Assembly (NCBI GenBank): GCA_029690005.1
Contig: CP121458.1
Coordinates: 4,092,001 to 4,156,000 of the forward strand
DNA length: 64,000 nucleotides
From: Prescottella defluvii
Lineage (GTDB): Bacteria; Actinomycetota; Actinomycetes; Mycobacteriales; Mycobacteriaceae
Direction of reading: 5' to 3'
This document shows positions 1 through 9,752 of this stretch, piece by piece. Each line of letters begins with the position of its first letter. The stretch's first letter is position 1. The translations under genes and the position numbers were made by a program. The notes under the pieces were generated by a model. It ran no database searches, was not told the origin of the DNA, and saw only the letters and a list, made by a program, of their open reading frames with translations.

Positions 1-1861
1 TGTGGGCGCGGATGGCCGCCCGGATCGAGCCGGAGTGGGCGGAGAAGCTCGCGCCGCACCTGGTCAAACGCACCTACTCCGAACCACACTGGTCCACCAA
101 GCGGGCGTGCGCGATGGCGTACGAACGCGTCACGCTCTACGGCGTCCCGCTCGTCGCCGAGCGTCCCGTCACCTACAGCTCGATCGACCCCGAGGTCTCC
201 CGCGACCTGTTCATCCGGCACGCCCTGGTGCAGGGCGAGTGGCAGACCCAGCACAAGTTCTTCCACGCCAACCGGGCGCTGCTCGACGACGTCGAGGAAC
301 TCGAAGCACCGCGCGCGGCGCCGCGACATCCTCGTCGACGACGAGACGCTGTTCGAGTTCTACGACGAGCGCGTCGGCCCGGAGGCGGTGTCCGCCAGGC
401 ACTTCGACACGTGGTGGAAGAGGGTGCGGCGGGAGAACCCGAACCTGCTGAACTTCACGACCTCCACGGTCGTCAACGCCGACTCTGCCGCGGTGCTCGA
501 GGGCGAGTACCCGGACGCGTGGCGTCAGGGTGACATCCAGTTCCCGCTCACCTACCAGTTCGAGCCGGGCAAGGAGGACGACGGCGTCACCGCCCGGATC
601 CCGGTGGCGCTGCTCGCGGGGGTTCGCCCCGTCGGCTTCGACTGGCTGGTGCCGGGCATGCGCACCGAACTGGTGACCGCGCTGATCAAGACGTTGCCGA
701 AGCAACTGCGCCGCCAGGTGGTCCCGGCGCCCGACTTCGCCACGGCAGCGCTCGCGGCTGTGAAGCCGCGCTCGGAGTCACTGGTGCACGCGATGGCCCG
801 GGAGCTGTCGCGGCTGGGCAACTGCCGGATCGAGCCGACCGATTTCGACATCACTTCTCTACCGCCGCACCTGCGCATGACGTTCGCGGCGGTGGACGAG
901 AAGGGCAAGGTCCTCGGGAAGGACAAGAGCCTGACGGCCCTGCGCCGCACGCTCGCACCGCGGGTGGAGGTCGAGGTCGCCAAGGCGACGTCCAACACCG
1001 AGCGGCGGCCCTCGCTCGTCTGGACCGCGCAGACGCTCGGCACCCTGCCCGAGTCCGTCACGCGCACGATCGGCGGCCAGAGGTCACCGGCTACCCGGCG
1101 CTGGTGGCCGAGGAATCCGGAGTCGCGGTGCGGGTGCTCACCACCCCCGCCGCCCAGCGCGCCGCGATGCGGCCGGCACCCGGCAGCTGCTCCTGAATGC
1201 GGTTCCCACCCAAGCCAAGTCGGTGACGAACGGGATGAGCAACGCCGACCGGCTCGCGCTCGGCCAGAACCCGGACGGCAGCTTCGACGCGCTGGTCGAC
1301 GACTGCCGGGCCTGCGCGATCGACGAGTTGATCGCCGAGAACGGTGGCCCGGTGCAGGATCCGGCTGCCTTCGAGAAGTTGACGTCCACGGTGCGATCAC
1401 AGCTCGCAACGCGGGTGGCACGGTTGCTGCGCCTGCTGCTGCCGGCACTCGCGGAGGCGCACCGGCTGGCCGTGCTCCTCGATCGGGCGAGCGGCGAGGC
1501 CGCCGACGATGTGCGTGAGCAGCGGGAGTCGTTGCTGTTCCCCGGTTTCGTGACCGAACTCGGCTCGAGGCGACTGAAGGACCTCCCGCGCTACCTGGCG
1601 GCGGCGTCGATGCGGCTCGAATCGCTGCCGGCGGGCGCGCAGCGCGACCAGGTCGGCATGGACGCCCTGGACCGCGTGTATGCCGCCTACGACCGCATGC
1701 TCTCCGCTCTGCAGGAGGAGCGTCGCGGTGACGACGACGTGAACGAGATCCTCTGGAAGATCGAGGAGCTGCGTGTGAGCCTGTTCGCGCAGACGCTGGG
1801 GACCGCGATCCCGGTGTCGGAGAAGCGGGTCCTCAAGGCCATCGACGCGATCCGGCGGTAG
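1..1861 (+). CDS. hrpA: ATP-dependent RNA helicase HrpA, C-terminal part (5' end outside window, frame broken)
   Basis: The helicase core lies upstream of the window. What remains is the C-terminal part with the DUF3418 region typical of HrpA, a DEAH-box RNA helicase. The protein runs in three consecutive frames: frame 3 to about 306, frame 1 to about 1080, frame 3 to about 1170, then frame 2 to the TAG at 1859-1861. The first break is an extra A (a GAG-CAC codon pair read with a doubled A), and the next two are missing G's in short G runs. Repaired, the product reads continuously into residues such as LLLNAVPTQAKSV and NADRLALGQNPDGSF. It converges on nrdR, 39 bp away. The breaks look like sequencing errors. 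Confidence 0.85.
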
Positions 1862-1900
1862 CCCCAGGGGGCACCGTCGGTCGCGTTTCGGAGGGCAGGC

Positions 1901-2392
1901 CTACTTGGCCGCGGTGTCGGCGTCGGTGAGTTCGGCCGCGCGGCTCTCGCGATGTGTTCGCAGATCCTTGATCTCCCGCTCGAAGTCCTCCGCGGAGCTG
2001 AACGACCGGTACACCGACGCGAAGCGCAGGTAGGCTACCTCGTCCAGATCACGCAACGGACCGAGGATCGCCAATCCCACCTCGTGGCTAGGGATCTCGG
2101 GAGACCCTGACGCGCGCACGGTGTCCTCGACCTGCTGGGCGAGCTTGTACAGCGCATCGTTGTCCACCTGCCGGCCCTGGCAGGCACGCTGGACGCCACG
2201 CACGACCTTCTCGCGGCTGAACGGCTCCGTGACACCACTGCGCTTGACCACGGCGAGGACGGCGGTCTCGACGGTCGTGAACCGGCGACCGCACTCGGGA
2301 CACGAACGTCGACGGCGGATCGCCGCGCCCTCGTCGGCCTCACGGGAATCGACCACGCGCGAATCAGGGTGCCGACAGAACGGGCAGTGCAT
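1901..2392 (-). CDS. nrdR: Transcriptional repressor NrdR
   Basis: Intact 163-residue protein of the usual NrdR length. The N-terminus [17 protein letters not shown] carries a four-cysteine zinc ribbon (CPFC and CPEC pairs) and is followed by an ATP-cone domain. NrdR represses ribonucleotide reductase genes according to ATP/dATP state. The ATG at 2390-2392 is chosen because the zinc ribbon begins there. The frame stays open far upstream, but that extension has no family counterpart. The gene sits downstream of the LysM gene on the same strand, the Rv2718c-Rv2719c order of M. tuberculosis. The 254 bp between the two genes hold no recognisable gene. Confidence 0.95.
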   Translation of the reverse strand: MHCPFCRHPDSRVVDSREADEGAAIRRRRSCPECGRRFTTVETAVLAVVKRSGVTEPFSREKVVRGVQRACQGRQVDNDALYKLAQQVEDTVRASGSPEIPSHEVGLAILGPLRDLDEVAYLRFASVYRSFSSAEDFEREIKDLRTHRESRAAELTDADTAAK

Positions 2393-2646
2393 GGTGAATC
2401 CTTCGTAGCCATCGTGGCCGGTGCGCCGAATCTCGACCGATGCCGGTTCCAGCAGGACCGGCGCACGCAGAACAGGAACGAAATCGACGCGACCACGCGA
2501 TGTGGTGTGACTGACAGGATCCGAGGATACCCGCCCCACCCACACCGGCAGCGACTCCCGGGTGCCGAGACGGATCGGCGCATGGTCAGGCCTTCGCGAC
2601 AGCGTCATGATCGGACGCCTCCTCCATCCCCGGCCTCCGCCGGGGT

Positions 2647-3156
2647 TCAGCGTTCGAGCGACACCGGCGCGAGCAGGGTCTGACCCGCCCGCACGGCCGC
2701 GCTCGACATCTCGTTCAACTCCATGATCCGGTCGACCACCCGGCCGACCGGCGCGTCGGGGGCGACCCGCGCCGCGACGTCGCTGAGCGTCTCCCCGCCG
2801 TGCACCCGCACCGCGGCGGTCTCCGCCGGCACCGCACCCGAGCCCGCGGTCAGGTTCGCGAGAGCGCCCAACCCCAGGACCGCTGCGATCGTCACGACGA
2901 CCGCCGCGGCCACATTGCCCAGCCCCGCGAGCCGCAACCGCGCGGGGCGCTGGTCGTGCGACCGAGTGGACGCCGTCGACACTCGGGATCCGACGAGACC
3001 CGTGTCGCGGAACGGCGTCGTAGCGCACGGTCCCGGCGCGCGGCCCCACCGAGTCGCCACGGCGGGGCGTGTCGGCCGAACCCGGCGCGCCACCCCGCCA
3101 GCCGCCCGGTCGCCGATCACACCTGTCGAACCATTCCCCGAAAGTGCCATACCCAT
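2647..3156 (-). CDS. LysM-domain membrane protein, SOS-linked cell-division inhibitor (ChiZ/Rv2719c-like)
   Basis: 169-residue protein starting at the ATG of 3154-3156, which has a GGGAGG ribosome site about six bases upstream. It has a basic, low-complexity N-terminus, one transmembrane segment (about residues 80-103, [20 protein letters not shown]) and a C-terminal LysM-like domain ([17 protein letters not shown] to AGQTLLAP) facing outward. In M. tuberculosis the equivalent Rv2719c (ChiZ) is divergent from lexA and restrains division during DNA damage. Similar genes in related genera are sulA-like in role. The shared intergenic region holds LexA boxes, which supports SOS control here. Function is inferred from position and architecture. 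Confidence 0.75.
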   Translation of the reverse strand: MGMALSGNGSTGVIGDRAAGGVARRVRPTRPAVATRWGRAPGPCATTPFRDTGLVGSRVSTASTRSHDQRPARLRLAGLGNVAAAVVVTIAAVLGLGALANLTAGSGAVPAETAAVRVHGGETLSDVAARVAPDAPVGRVVDRIMELNEMSSAAVRAGQTLLAPVSLER

Positions 3157-3222
3157 CCGAACCCTCCCAGCGAGTCGTTGTCGCTCGTCGGACACAACAC
3201 GAGTCGTCCGAACACCACCTGT

Positions 3223-3238
3223 TCGATCACGTGTTCGA
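3223..3238. promoter_or_regulatory. LexA (SOS) box 1, chiZ-lexA intergenic
   Basis: TCGATCACGTGTTCGA matches the actinobacterial SOS consensus TCGAAC-N4-GTTCGA at 11 of 12 fixed positions. It lies 67 bp upstream of the LysM gene start. Confidence 0.75.
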
Positions 3239-3254
3239 TAGAACACATATTCGA
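3239..3254. promoter_or_regulatory. LexA (SOS) box 2, weaker, abutting box 1
   Basis: TAGAACACATATTCGA matches 10 of 12 fixed positions of the SOS consensus and begins at the base after box 1, so two LexA dimers could bind side by side. Confidence 0.5.
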
Positions 3255-3301
3255 TTCTTACCACGCGTCCCCGACAAAGTCAGCACCTTCGCCGACAAAT
3301 C

Positions 3302-3317
3302 TCGAACAGATGTTTGA
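3302..3317. promoter_or_regulatory. LexA (SOS) box 3, lexA autoregulation
   Basis: TCGAACAGATGTTTGA fits the degenerate consensus TCGAAC-N4-GTTYGA fully. It lies 105 bp upstream of the lexA ATG and is the likely autoregulatory operator. Confidence 0.8.
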
Positions 3318-3422
3318 AGTCGGGGATGATCGGGATAGATTTGTGGCAGTACATACAGGCGGACGGCAGACCGGAACCACGAATCCGCGGCGCATGCCGC
3401 GGAGCCGTGAGAGGGGAACGGC

Positions 3423-4151
3423 ATGAAGGACGACAACTCGGGTACCTCCAGCGAGAGCGGACGCGAGCCGTCCGTCGACGTCGGCAAGCTCACCGATCGG
3501 CAGCGCAAAGTCCTCGAGGTCATCCGCGCATCCGTGGCCGAGCGCGGCTACCCGCCGAGCATCCGCGAGATCGGTGACGCGGTGGGTCTGACCTCGACGT
3601 CGTCCGTCGCGCACCAGCTGCGCACCCTCGAACGCAAGGGATTCCTGCGGCGCGACCCGAACCGCCCGCGCGCGGTGGACGTGCGCGGCCTGGACGCTCC
3701 GGCGGGTCGGCCCGGTTCCACCGTCGCATCCGTCGACGGCGGTTCGACGACCCTCACGCCCGCCGACGAGCTGCCGGCCCCGACTTTCGTTCCCGTGCTC
3801 GGCCGTATCGCCGCCGGCGGGCCGATCCTCGCCGAGGAAGCAGTCGAGGACGTGTTCCCGCTGCCACGTGAACTGGTCGGGCAGGGCTCGCTGTTCCTGC
3901 TCAAGGTCGTCGGTGAGTCCATGATCGACGCCGCGATCTGCGACGGCGACTGGGTGGTGGTCCGTCAGCAGAACGTCGCCGAGAACGGCGACATCGTCGC
4001 GGCCATGATCGACGGAGAGGCCACCGTCAAGACGTTCAAGCGCACCGGCAAAGAGGTCTGGCTCATGCCGCACAATCCGTTGTTCGACCCGATTCCGGGC
4101 AACGACGCGGCGATCCTGGGCAAGGTCGTCACCGTGATGCGGAAGCTCTGA
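3423..4151 (+). CDS. lexA: SOS repressor LexA
   Basis: Intact 242-residue protein. Residues about 22-85 form the winged helix-turn-helix DNA-binding domain ([20 protein letters not shown], then [16 protein letters not shown]). The autocleavage bond is Ala131-Gly132 in RIAAGGPI. The catalytic dyad is Ser166 (GESMIDA) and Lys203 (ATVKTFK). RecA filaments stimulate self-cleavage, which derepresses damage genes. The ATG at 3423 follows a GAGAGGGGA ribosome site. It is divergent from the LysM gene and has its own LexA box upstream. Confidence 0.97.
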   Translation: MKDDNSGTSSESGREPSVDVGKLTDRQRKVLEVIRASVAERGYPPSIREIGDAVGLTSTSSVAHQLRTLERKGFLRRDPNRPRAVDVRGLDAPAGRPGSTVASVDGGSTTLTPADELPAPTFVPVLGRIAAGGPILAEEAVEDVFPLPRELVGQGSLFLLKVVGESMIDAAICDGDWVVVRQQNVAENGDIVAAMIDGEATVKTFKRTGKEVWLMPHNPLFDPIPGNDAAILGKVVTVMRKL

Positions 4152-4161
4152 CCCCGACGAC

Positions 4162-4201
4162 AAGGGCGGGCCCCGGCTTCGTGCCGCGGGCCCGCCCTTT
4201 C
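4162..4201. terminator. Intrinsic terminator after lexA
   Basis: A GGGCGGGCCC-CGGC arm pairs with GCCG-CGGGCCCGCCC around a short TTCGT loop and is followed by TTTC. It lies between lexA and the converging acyl-CoA dehydrogenase gene, so it may serve both. Confidence 0.8.
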
Positions 4202-4213
4202 GCGTTCGGGTGA

Positions 4214-5359
4214 TCAGCTCAGGTCGAGGCCCCGACCGATGATCTCCTTCATGATCTCGGCGGTGCCGCCGTAGATCGTCTGGACGCGGGAGTCCATGTA
4301 CGCCTTTGCGATCGGGTACTCGCGCATGTAGCCGTAGCCACCGTGCAGCTGCAGACAGCGGTCGATGAGCTTGACCTGGGCCTCCGTCGTCCACCACTTG
4401 GCCATAGCCGCGTCCTGCACGGTGAGCTTGCCGACGTTCAACTGTTCGACGAACCGGTCGACCAGCACGCGCACCGCGGTGGTCTCGGTGGCCAGCTCCG
4501 CGAGGACGAATCGGGTGTTCTGGAAGCTACCGATCGACTTGCCGAACGCCTTGCGGTCCCGGCAGTACTGGATCGTCATGTCCAGGCACGACTCCATGGC
4601 GGCCGCGGCGACGACGGCGATGGACATGCGCTCCTGCGGCAGGTTCTGCATCAGGTAGATGAAGCCCATCCCCTCCTCGCCGAGGAGGTTCGCGGCAGGC
4701 ACCCGCACGTCCGTGAAGCTGAGCTCAGCCGTGTCCTGAGCCTTGAGCCCGATCTTGTCGAGGTTGCGGCCGCGTTCGAAGCCCTCCATGCCGCGTTCCA
4801 CGACGAAGAGCGAGAAGCCCTGAGCGCCCTTGTCCGGGTCGGTGCAGGCGACGACCACGACCAGGTCGGCGTTGATGCCGTTGGTGATGAAGGTCTTGGC
4901 GCCGTTGAGGATCCAGTCGTCACCGTCCCGCACCGCGCGGGTCTTGATGTTCTGGAGGTCGCTGCCGGTGCCGGGCTCGGTCATCGCGATCGCTGCGATG
5001 AGCTCCCCCGAACAGAAGCCAGGCAGCCAACGCTGCTTCTGCTCCTCGTTGGCGAGCTTGATCAGGTACGGCGCGACGACGTCGTTGTGCAGCATGAAGC
5101 CGATGCCGCTGTAGCCACCGCGGGTCGTCTCCTCGGTGACGATCATGTTGTAGCGGAAATCGTCGACTCCCCCGCCGCCGTACTCCTCCGGTACGGCCAT
5201 GCCGAGGAAGCCCTGCTTACCGGCCTCGATCCACACCGACCGGTCGACGATGTTCTGCTCCTCCCACTGATCGTGGAAGGGGGCGACGTGCTGGTCGAGG
5301 AACTTGCGGTAGGACTCCCGGAACAGATCGTGCTCCGGTTCGAACAGGGTGCGTTCCAC
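4214..5359 (-). CDS. Acyl-CoA dehydrogenase (FadE20-like, long-chain type)
   Basis: Intact 381-residue flavoprotein of the usual family length. It has the N-terminal helical domain, the FAD/substrate signature IAAIAMTEPGTGSDLQNIKT (about residues 122-141) and the C-terminal helical domain with RKAFGKSI and QLHGGYGYMREYP. It would catalyse FAD-dependent alpha,beta-dehydrogenation of an acyl-CoA, passing electrons to ETF. At the position where medium-chain enzymes carry the catalytic Glu (YEGT), this protein has YGGTAEIMKEIIGR, as long-chain enzymes do, so the base must come from elsewhere in the fold. Rv2724c (fadE20) holds the same place beside lexA and hflX in M. tuberculosis. Substrate not determined. 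Confidence 0.9.
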   Translation of the reverse strand: MERTLFEPEHDLFRESYRKFLDQHVAPFHDQWEEQNIVDRSVWIEAGKQGFLGMAVPEEYGGGGVDDFRYNMIVTEETTRGGYSGIGFMLHNDVVAPYLIKLANEEQKQRWLPGFCSGELIAAIAMTEPGTGSDLQNIKTRAVRDGDDWILNGAKTFITNGINADLVVVVACTDPDKGAQGFSLFVVERGMEGFERGRNLDKIGLKAQDTAELSFTDVRVPAANLLGEEGMGFIYLMQNLPQERMSIAVVAAAAMESCLDMTIQYCRDRKAFGKSIGSFQNTRFVLAELATETTAVRVLVDRFVEQLNVGKLTVQDAAMAKWWTTEAQVKLIDRCLQLHGGYGYMREYPIAKAYMDSRVQTIYGGTAEIMKEIIGRGLDLS

Positions 5360-5452
5360 TACGTCTCCTCGTGTCGATCTGCCGGCGAGCGGCGGCCGTA
5401 CTTCCTCGACTCGACCGTAGGACGCCGATCAGCGCCGATCCATGACCGAGAC

Positions 5453-5497
5453 GAGCGCGATTCGTGACCGCACGGGCGTGGATCACGAATCGCGCTC
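5453..5497 (-). terminator. Hairpin terminator downstream of the permease gene
   Basis: Perfect 15-bp inverted repeat (GAGCGCGATTCGTGA, 15-base loop, complementary arm) just after the permease stop on the minus strand. No clear T-run follows, so termination may rely on the stem alone. Confidence 0.6.
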
Positions 5498-5506
5498 GAG
5501 TAGAGG

Positions 5507-6759
5507 TCAGCGGCGCAGCGTACTGAGCCAGCGCATCACCGGGTAGGCGACCAGGATGCCCACCGAACCCCACGCGATGCCGCCGAGCTCGACCGAGCCG
5601 ATCGACAGCGTGAGGTTGCCGATGCCGGCGACGAGCGCCGTCGCGACGACGGTCAGGTTCACGGGATCGGTGAAATCGACCTTGGCGTCCATCCAGATCC
5701 GAACGCCGAGGACACCGATCAGGCCGTACAGCACCAGCGTCGCGCCACCGATCACGCCGTCGGGCACCGTGAACACGAGCGCCCCGAACTTCGGCGAGAA
5801 CGACAGGACGACCGCGGTGACCGCAGCGACCCAGTACGCCGCGGTCGAGTACACGCGGGTCGCGGCCATGACGCCGATGTTCTCGGCGTAGGTCGTGGTG
5901 CCCGAACCGCCGCCGATACCGGCGAGGGTGGTCGCGAGACCATCGGCGAAGAGCGCATTTCCGGCGAGGTCGTCGAGCGGCTTGCCCGTCATCGCGGACA
6001 CGGCCTTGACGTGCCCCACGTTCTCGGCGATGAGCACGATCACCACGGGCAGTGCGAGCAGGATCACCGACAGCTCGAAGGTGGGCGCCCGCAGGTGCGG
6101 TACGCCGAACCACGCTGCTTCGCGGAGCGCGTCGACGCGCTCGTCGGCGAGGCCGCCCGTCAGCGCCGCGAACACCCAGCCGACGACGACACCGATCAGG
6201 ATGCCGAGACGACCGATGATGCCCGGACCGATCACGGTCGCGAGCAGGATGCCCAGCAGCGTCACGGCCGCGATCAGCGGCTGCGCCTGGAAGGACCCCG
6301 CCGCGGTGGGCGCGAGGTTGAGTCCGATCAGCGCAACCACCGCACCGGTGACGACGGGCGGCATCACGGCATCGATGACGCGGGCGCCGATCGCCCTCAC
6401 GAGCGCACCGACCAGCATGAGCACAACACCCGCCGCGACGACGCCACCGAGCTGCGCGGCGGGGCCTTCACCTGCGGACGCGGTCAGCGGGGCGATGAAC
6501 GCGAACGACGAGCCGAGGTAGCTGGGGATACGTCCGCGAGTGATGATGAGGAACAGCGCGGTGCCGATTCCGGAGAACAGCAGCGTCGTGGTGACCGGGA
6601 AACCCGTGATCGTCGGCACCAGCAGCGTCGCGCCGAACATCGCGATCACGTGCTGCATGCCGATGCCGATGGTGCGCGGCCACGACAGCCGCTCGTGGGC
6701 GCCACCACGGCACCGTCGTTGATCCGTCGGCCGTCGCCATGCAGCGCCCATCCGAACAT
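5507..6759 (-). CDS. Uracil/xanthine permease, NCS2 family (frame broken near the N-terminus)
   Basis: Polytopic membrane protein of the nucleobase:cation symporter-2 family (UraA/RutG type), about 418 residues after repair. Family marks include the GMQHVIAMFGAT N-terminal segment, IPSYLGSSFAFIAP, and the conserved TTTYAENIGVMAATRVYST region late in the protein. The likely start is the ATG at 6757-6759, giving MFGWALHGDGRRINDGA. A C is missing from a run near 6700, after which the second frame continues with HERLSWPRTIGIGMQ. An upstream start in the second frame gives a basic, non-homologous leader and is rejected. No nucleobase catabolic genes are adjacent. Imports uracil or xanthine by proton symport (inferred). 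Confidence 0.85.
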
Positions 6760-6986
6760 CCCGGTGCCGGCTTCCCGCTCGGCGCGCTTTGCGCGTGGTC
6801 CTCGTACTCGTCACAGTTGGCCAATAGTAGGGCCACCGCCTGCGGCGTTACACCACCGCACCGGGACTCGCCACCCGAATCACATCGATACCGGGTGTCC
6901 GGTTCGAGCAGATTCGCCGAAATCCGATGCACGCCACAGTCGCCACGGCCTCGGATGCCGCCCCGCTGAGGAGAATCCGACTCCGG

Positions 6987-8120
6987 TCAGTGTCGCCGTG
7001 ACCGTGACCGCCGGCGCACCAGGCCGTACGTGGCGAGTCCGGCAACCAGTGCACCGCCGACGAGGGCCGGCGTGGACCACCGCAGGGCACCATCCTCCTC
7101 GGCGGCCCCACCGGACGCCCCTTCGGCGGCCGATTCGTTCACCGACGCCGACAGCGGCACCGATCCCCCGGACCCCGAGTCGTCTCGGCGATGTCGGCCG
7201 CACCACGCAGGATCTGCAGCGGGGCAGGGCTCCGCCCGCGGATTCCGATCCGGCCAGCAGGTCCCGTCCGGGGTGAAGGCGATCGCCTCGCCCTGCGGCT
7301 GGTTCGGGAGGGCCACCCGCACCGGTGTCGTGGTGGTCAGCGCCCGGACGAGGTTGCCGTCAGGAGCCGAGTACAGGTAGACGTCCGTGTAGGTCCGGAG
7401 CGCGGCCACGGTACCGTCGGCGCTGACGGCGCCACCGGTCACCAGCGTCGATCCGCCGACTGGCACCGGGCCGCCGGGAGTGTGGGCGGGCCCCAGGCGC
7501 ACCTCGCCGAGCCGTTCGAGCGCGGTGGAACCGGGTGACGCGAGCCCGTCCAGGGAGGTGCCGCCGACGGGTCGGTCAGATCCCGCTCGGGGCGAGGATT
7601 TCCTTGGTGACGATCAGGGGCGACCCATCACGCTGGATCAGCAGCGTCTCGGCGTCGTGTGGGCCGTCGGGATATACGAGCCGGTGCAACTGCCCGTCCC
7701 CGGACGCCGAGTCGAGGCTGATCAGAGCGACCGTCTGCCGCAGTCGGTCGTCGTCCCGGTGTCCGACAGCCACAGCCGGCCGTCGGGACCGACGCCCATG
7801 TCCTCGATGTCGTAGGGATCCACCGGGACCGGCAGCGTGCCGATCACCGCGCAGTCGCCGTCCATCACGGTGACGGACTCGTCGGTGCCGCTGTCGCCGA
7901 TGCCGTACGTCTTCCCCGCCACGATCGCCAGGCCGGACAGTTCCTCGAGCGCCGGGTCGGTGGGCGTGCACAACTGCTCGAACTGCGCGCCGGGCGCGAG
8001 AACGCCCGATCCGCTCGAGCCTGCGCTCTGAGCACCCGCGGGCGTCGCGCCCAGCAGCGCGGGAGCGATGGCCAGGGCCCCGGCCAGCGCCAACCGGGCC
8101 GCCGCTCGGGCCTTAGGCAC
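6987..8120 (-). CDS. Exported, membrane-anchored beta-propeller-like protein (several frame breaks)
   Basis: One gene in several frames. The GTG at 8118-8120 lies inside the last codons of hflX (8-base overlap), so translation is probably coupled. An N-terminal signal peptide (ARLALAGALAIAPALLGATP, Ala-rich cleavage region) precedes propeller-like stretches such as LSGLAIVAGKTYGIGDSGTD and VGPDGRLWLSDTG. The C-terminus has a Ser/Gly/Glu-rich linker, one transmembrane helix (PALVGGALVAGLATYGLV) and an Arg-rich tail, as in sortase-independent anchored exoproteins. Breaks lie at about 7740, 7580, 7245 and 7200-7220, mostly missing C or G in runs. Function unknown. Repeated motifs of the DG/GDSG type suggest an NHL- or phytase-like fold. 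About 378 residues after repair. Confidence 0.65.
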
Positions 8121-9608
8121 TCCCCGCGTAGTCGACGAGGGCCGAGGCGAGGGACTCCGGGACCCGCACGCGCATCCGGGTGCCGGTCTCCTCGCGCGTG
8201 GAGTCGAGGATCTGTCCGTCGGAGTGGATCCGCGCGACGAGGTCACCTCGGGTGTAGGGCACGAGGACATCTACCTCGACCTCCGGGCGCCGGACGATCT
8301 CGGACAGCCGTACCCGCAGCTCATCGATGCCCTCCCCGGTTCGGGCGGACACGAACACCGCACCGGGCAGCAGCCCGCGCAGCTGGGTCAGGACCACGGG
8401 GTCCGCCGCATCGATCTTGTTTACCACGATCAATTCGGGCGGCGCGGCCGTATCGTTCTCGCGGATCACCTCGGTGATGACCTCACGAACGGCCTTGATC
8501 TGGTCGGTCGGCAGCGGATCCGATCCGTCGACAACGTGGAGCAGGAGATCGGCGTCGGTCACTTCCTCGAGTGTGGAGCGGAACGCCTCGACCAGCTGGG
8601 TCGGCAGGTGCCGGACGAAGCCGACGGTGTCGGTGAGGACGTACTCCGACCGTCCTCGAACGTCGCGCGCCGGGTCGTCGGATCGAGCGTCGCGAACAGT
8701 GCGTTCTGAACGAGCACACCCGAACCGGTGAGGGCGTTGAGCAGGCTCGACTTGCCGGCGTTGGTGTATCCGACGATGGCGACCGACGGGATCTCGCTGC
8801 GGAGCCGATGGCTGCGCTTGGTGTCGCGGGCGGACTTCATCTCCTTGATCTCGCGACGCAGCTTCGCCATCCGCTCGCGGATCCGTCGACGGTCCGTCTC
8901 GATCTTGGTCTCACCGGGACCGCGCAGACCGACGCCGCCGTTGCTGCCGGCACGACCACCGGCCTGCCGCGACATCGACTCACCCCAGCCGCGAAGCCGC
9001 GGCAGCATGTACTCCATCTGCGCGAGCGCGACCTGCGCCTTGCCCTCCCTCGAGGTGGCGTGCTGCGCGAAGATGTCGAGGATCAGCGCGGTTCGGTCGA
9101 TGACCTTGACCTTGACGACCTTCTCCAGCGCCGTGAGCTGCGCGGGGGTCAGTTCACCATCGCAGACGACGGTGTCGGCCCCGGTCGCGAGGACCACCTG
9201 ACGCAGCTCGTCGGCCTTGCCGGAACCGATATAGGTGGCCGCGTCCGGCTTGTCGCGGCGCTGCACGAGGCCCTCGAGGACCTCGGATCCGGCCGTCTCG
9301 GCGAGTGCGGCCAGCTCGGAGAGGCTGGCGTCGGCCTGTGCGGCGGTGCCGGAGGTCCAGACGCCGACGAGGACCACGCGCTCGAGACGCAGCTGCCGAT
9401 ACTCGACCTCGGTGACGTCGGTGAGCTCGGTGGACAGACCCTGGACGCGGCGCAGGGCGCTGCGCTCGTCGAGCTGCATCTCACCGACGGACGGTGCAGC
9501 CGAGTCGTCGAAGTACTCGTCTCGATCGGACACTGCCGATCGGTCGGACGATTCCGGGGGCTCCGACGGGGACGGGAACTTGGTGCGATGTGATTTCGTC
9601 ATACACAT
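8113..9608 (-). CDS. hflX: GTPase HflX (frame broken)
   Basis: Ribosome-associated GTPase of about 498 residues. The N-terminal HflX domain includes YIGSGKADELRQ and the middle GWGESMSRQAGGRAGSNGG linker. The G domain has the P-loop GYTNAGKSSLLNAL, the DTVGF switch (read after the break) and NKIDAADP as the G4 motif. HflX splits stalled 70S ribosomes under stress. The first frame runs to about 8652, where a G is missing from a run in FEDGRSEYVLTDTVGFVRH, and a second frame carries on to the TAA at 8113. Starts are possible at the ATGs of 9608 or 9602. It is followed without a gap by the exported propeller-like protein. Confidence 0.93.
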
Positions 9609-9678
9609 TCATGGTCCCACGAAGCGCGACGGGCGTGCACACGGATTTCCCCAGGGCGAACAGGCGCCAACGGTCCGG

Positions 9679-9752
9679 GCATCAGCACCCGGCGGGCCGA
9701 GCATCATCACCCCGGCGGGCCGGGCGTCAGCACCCCGGCGAGCCGGGCATCA
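9679..9752. repeat. Short tandem repeat, 23-nt unit, about 3.3 copies
   Basis: Units at 9679-9700 (22 nt), 9701-9723 and 9724-9746 share the pattern GCATCANCACCCCGGCGGGC and a partial fourth copy ends in the dapF stop codon at 9750-9752. It fills the spacer between dapF and hflX. The shorter first unit lacks one C. Confidence 0.8.

Noticed and set aside
2393..3049. Long upstream extension of the nrdR frame
   Set aside because: The extension has no family similarity, overlaps the LysM gene in another frame and merely lacks stops because of high GC.
9679..9752. CRISPR array
   Set aside because: The repeats are directly joined without spacers of unique sequence and no cas genes are present.
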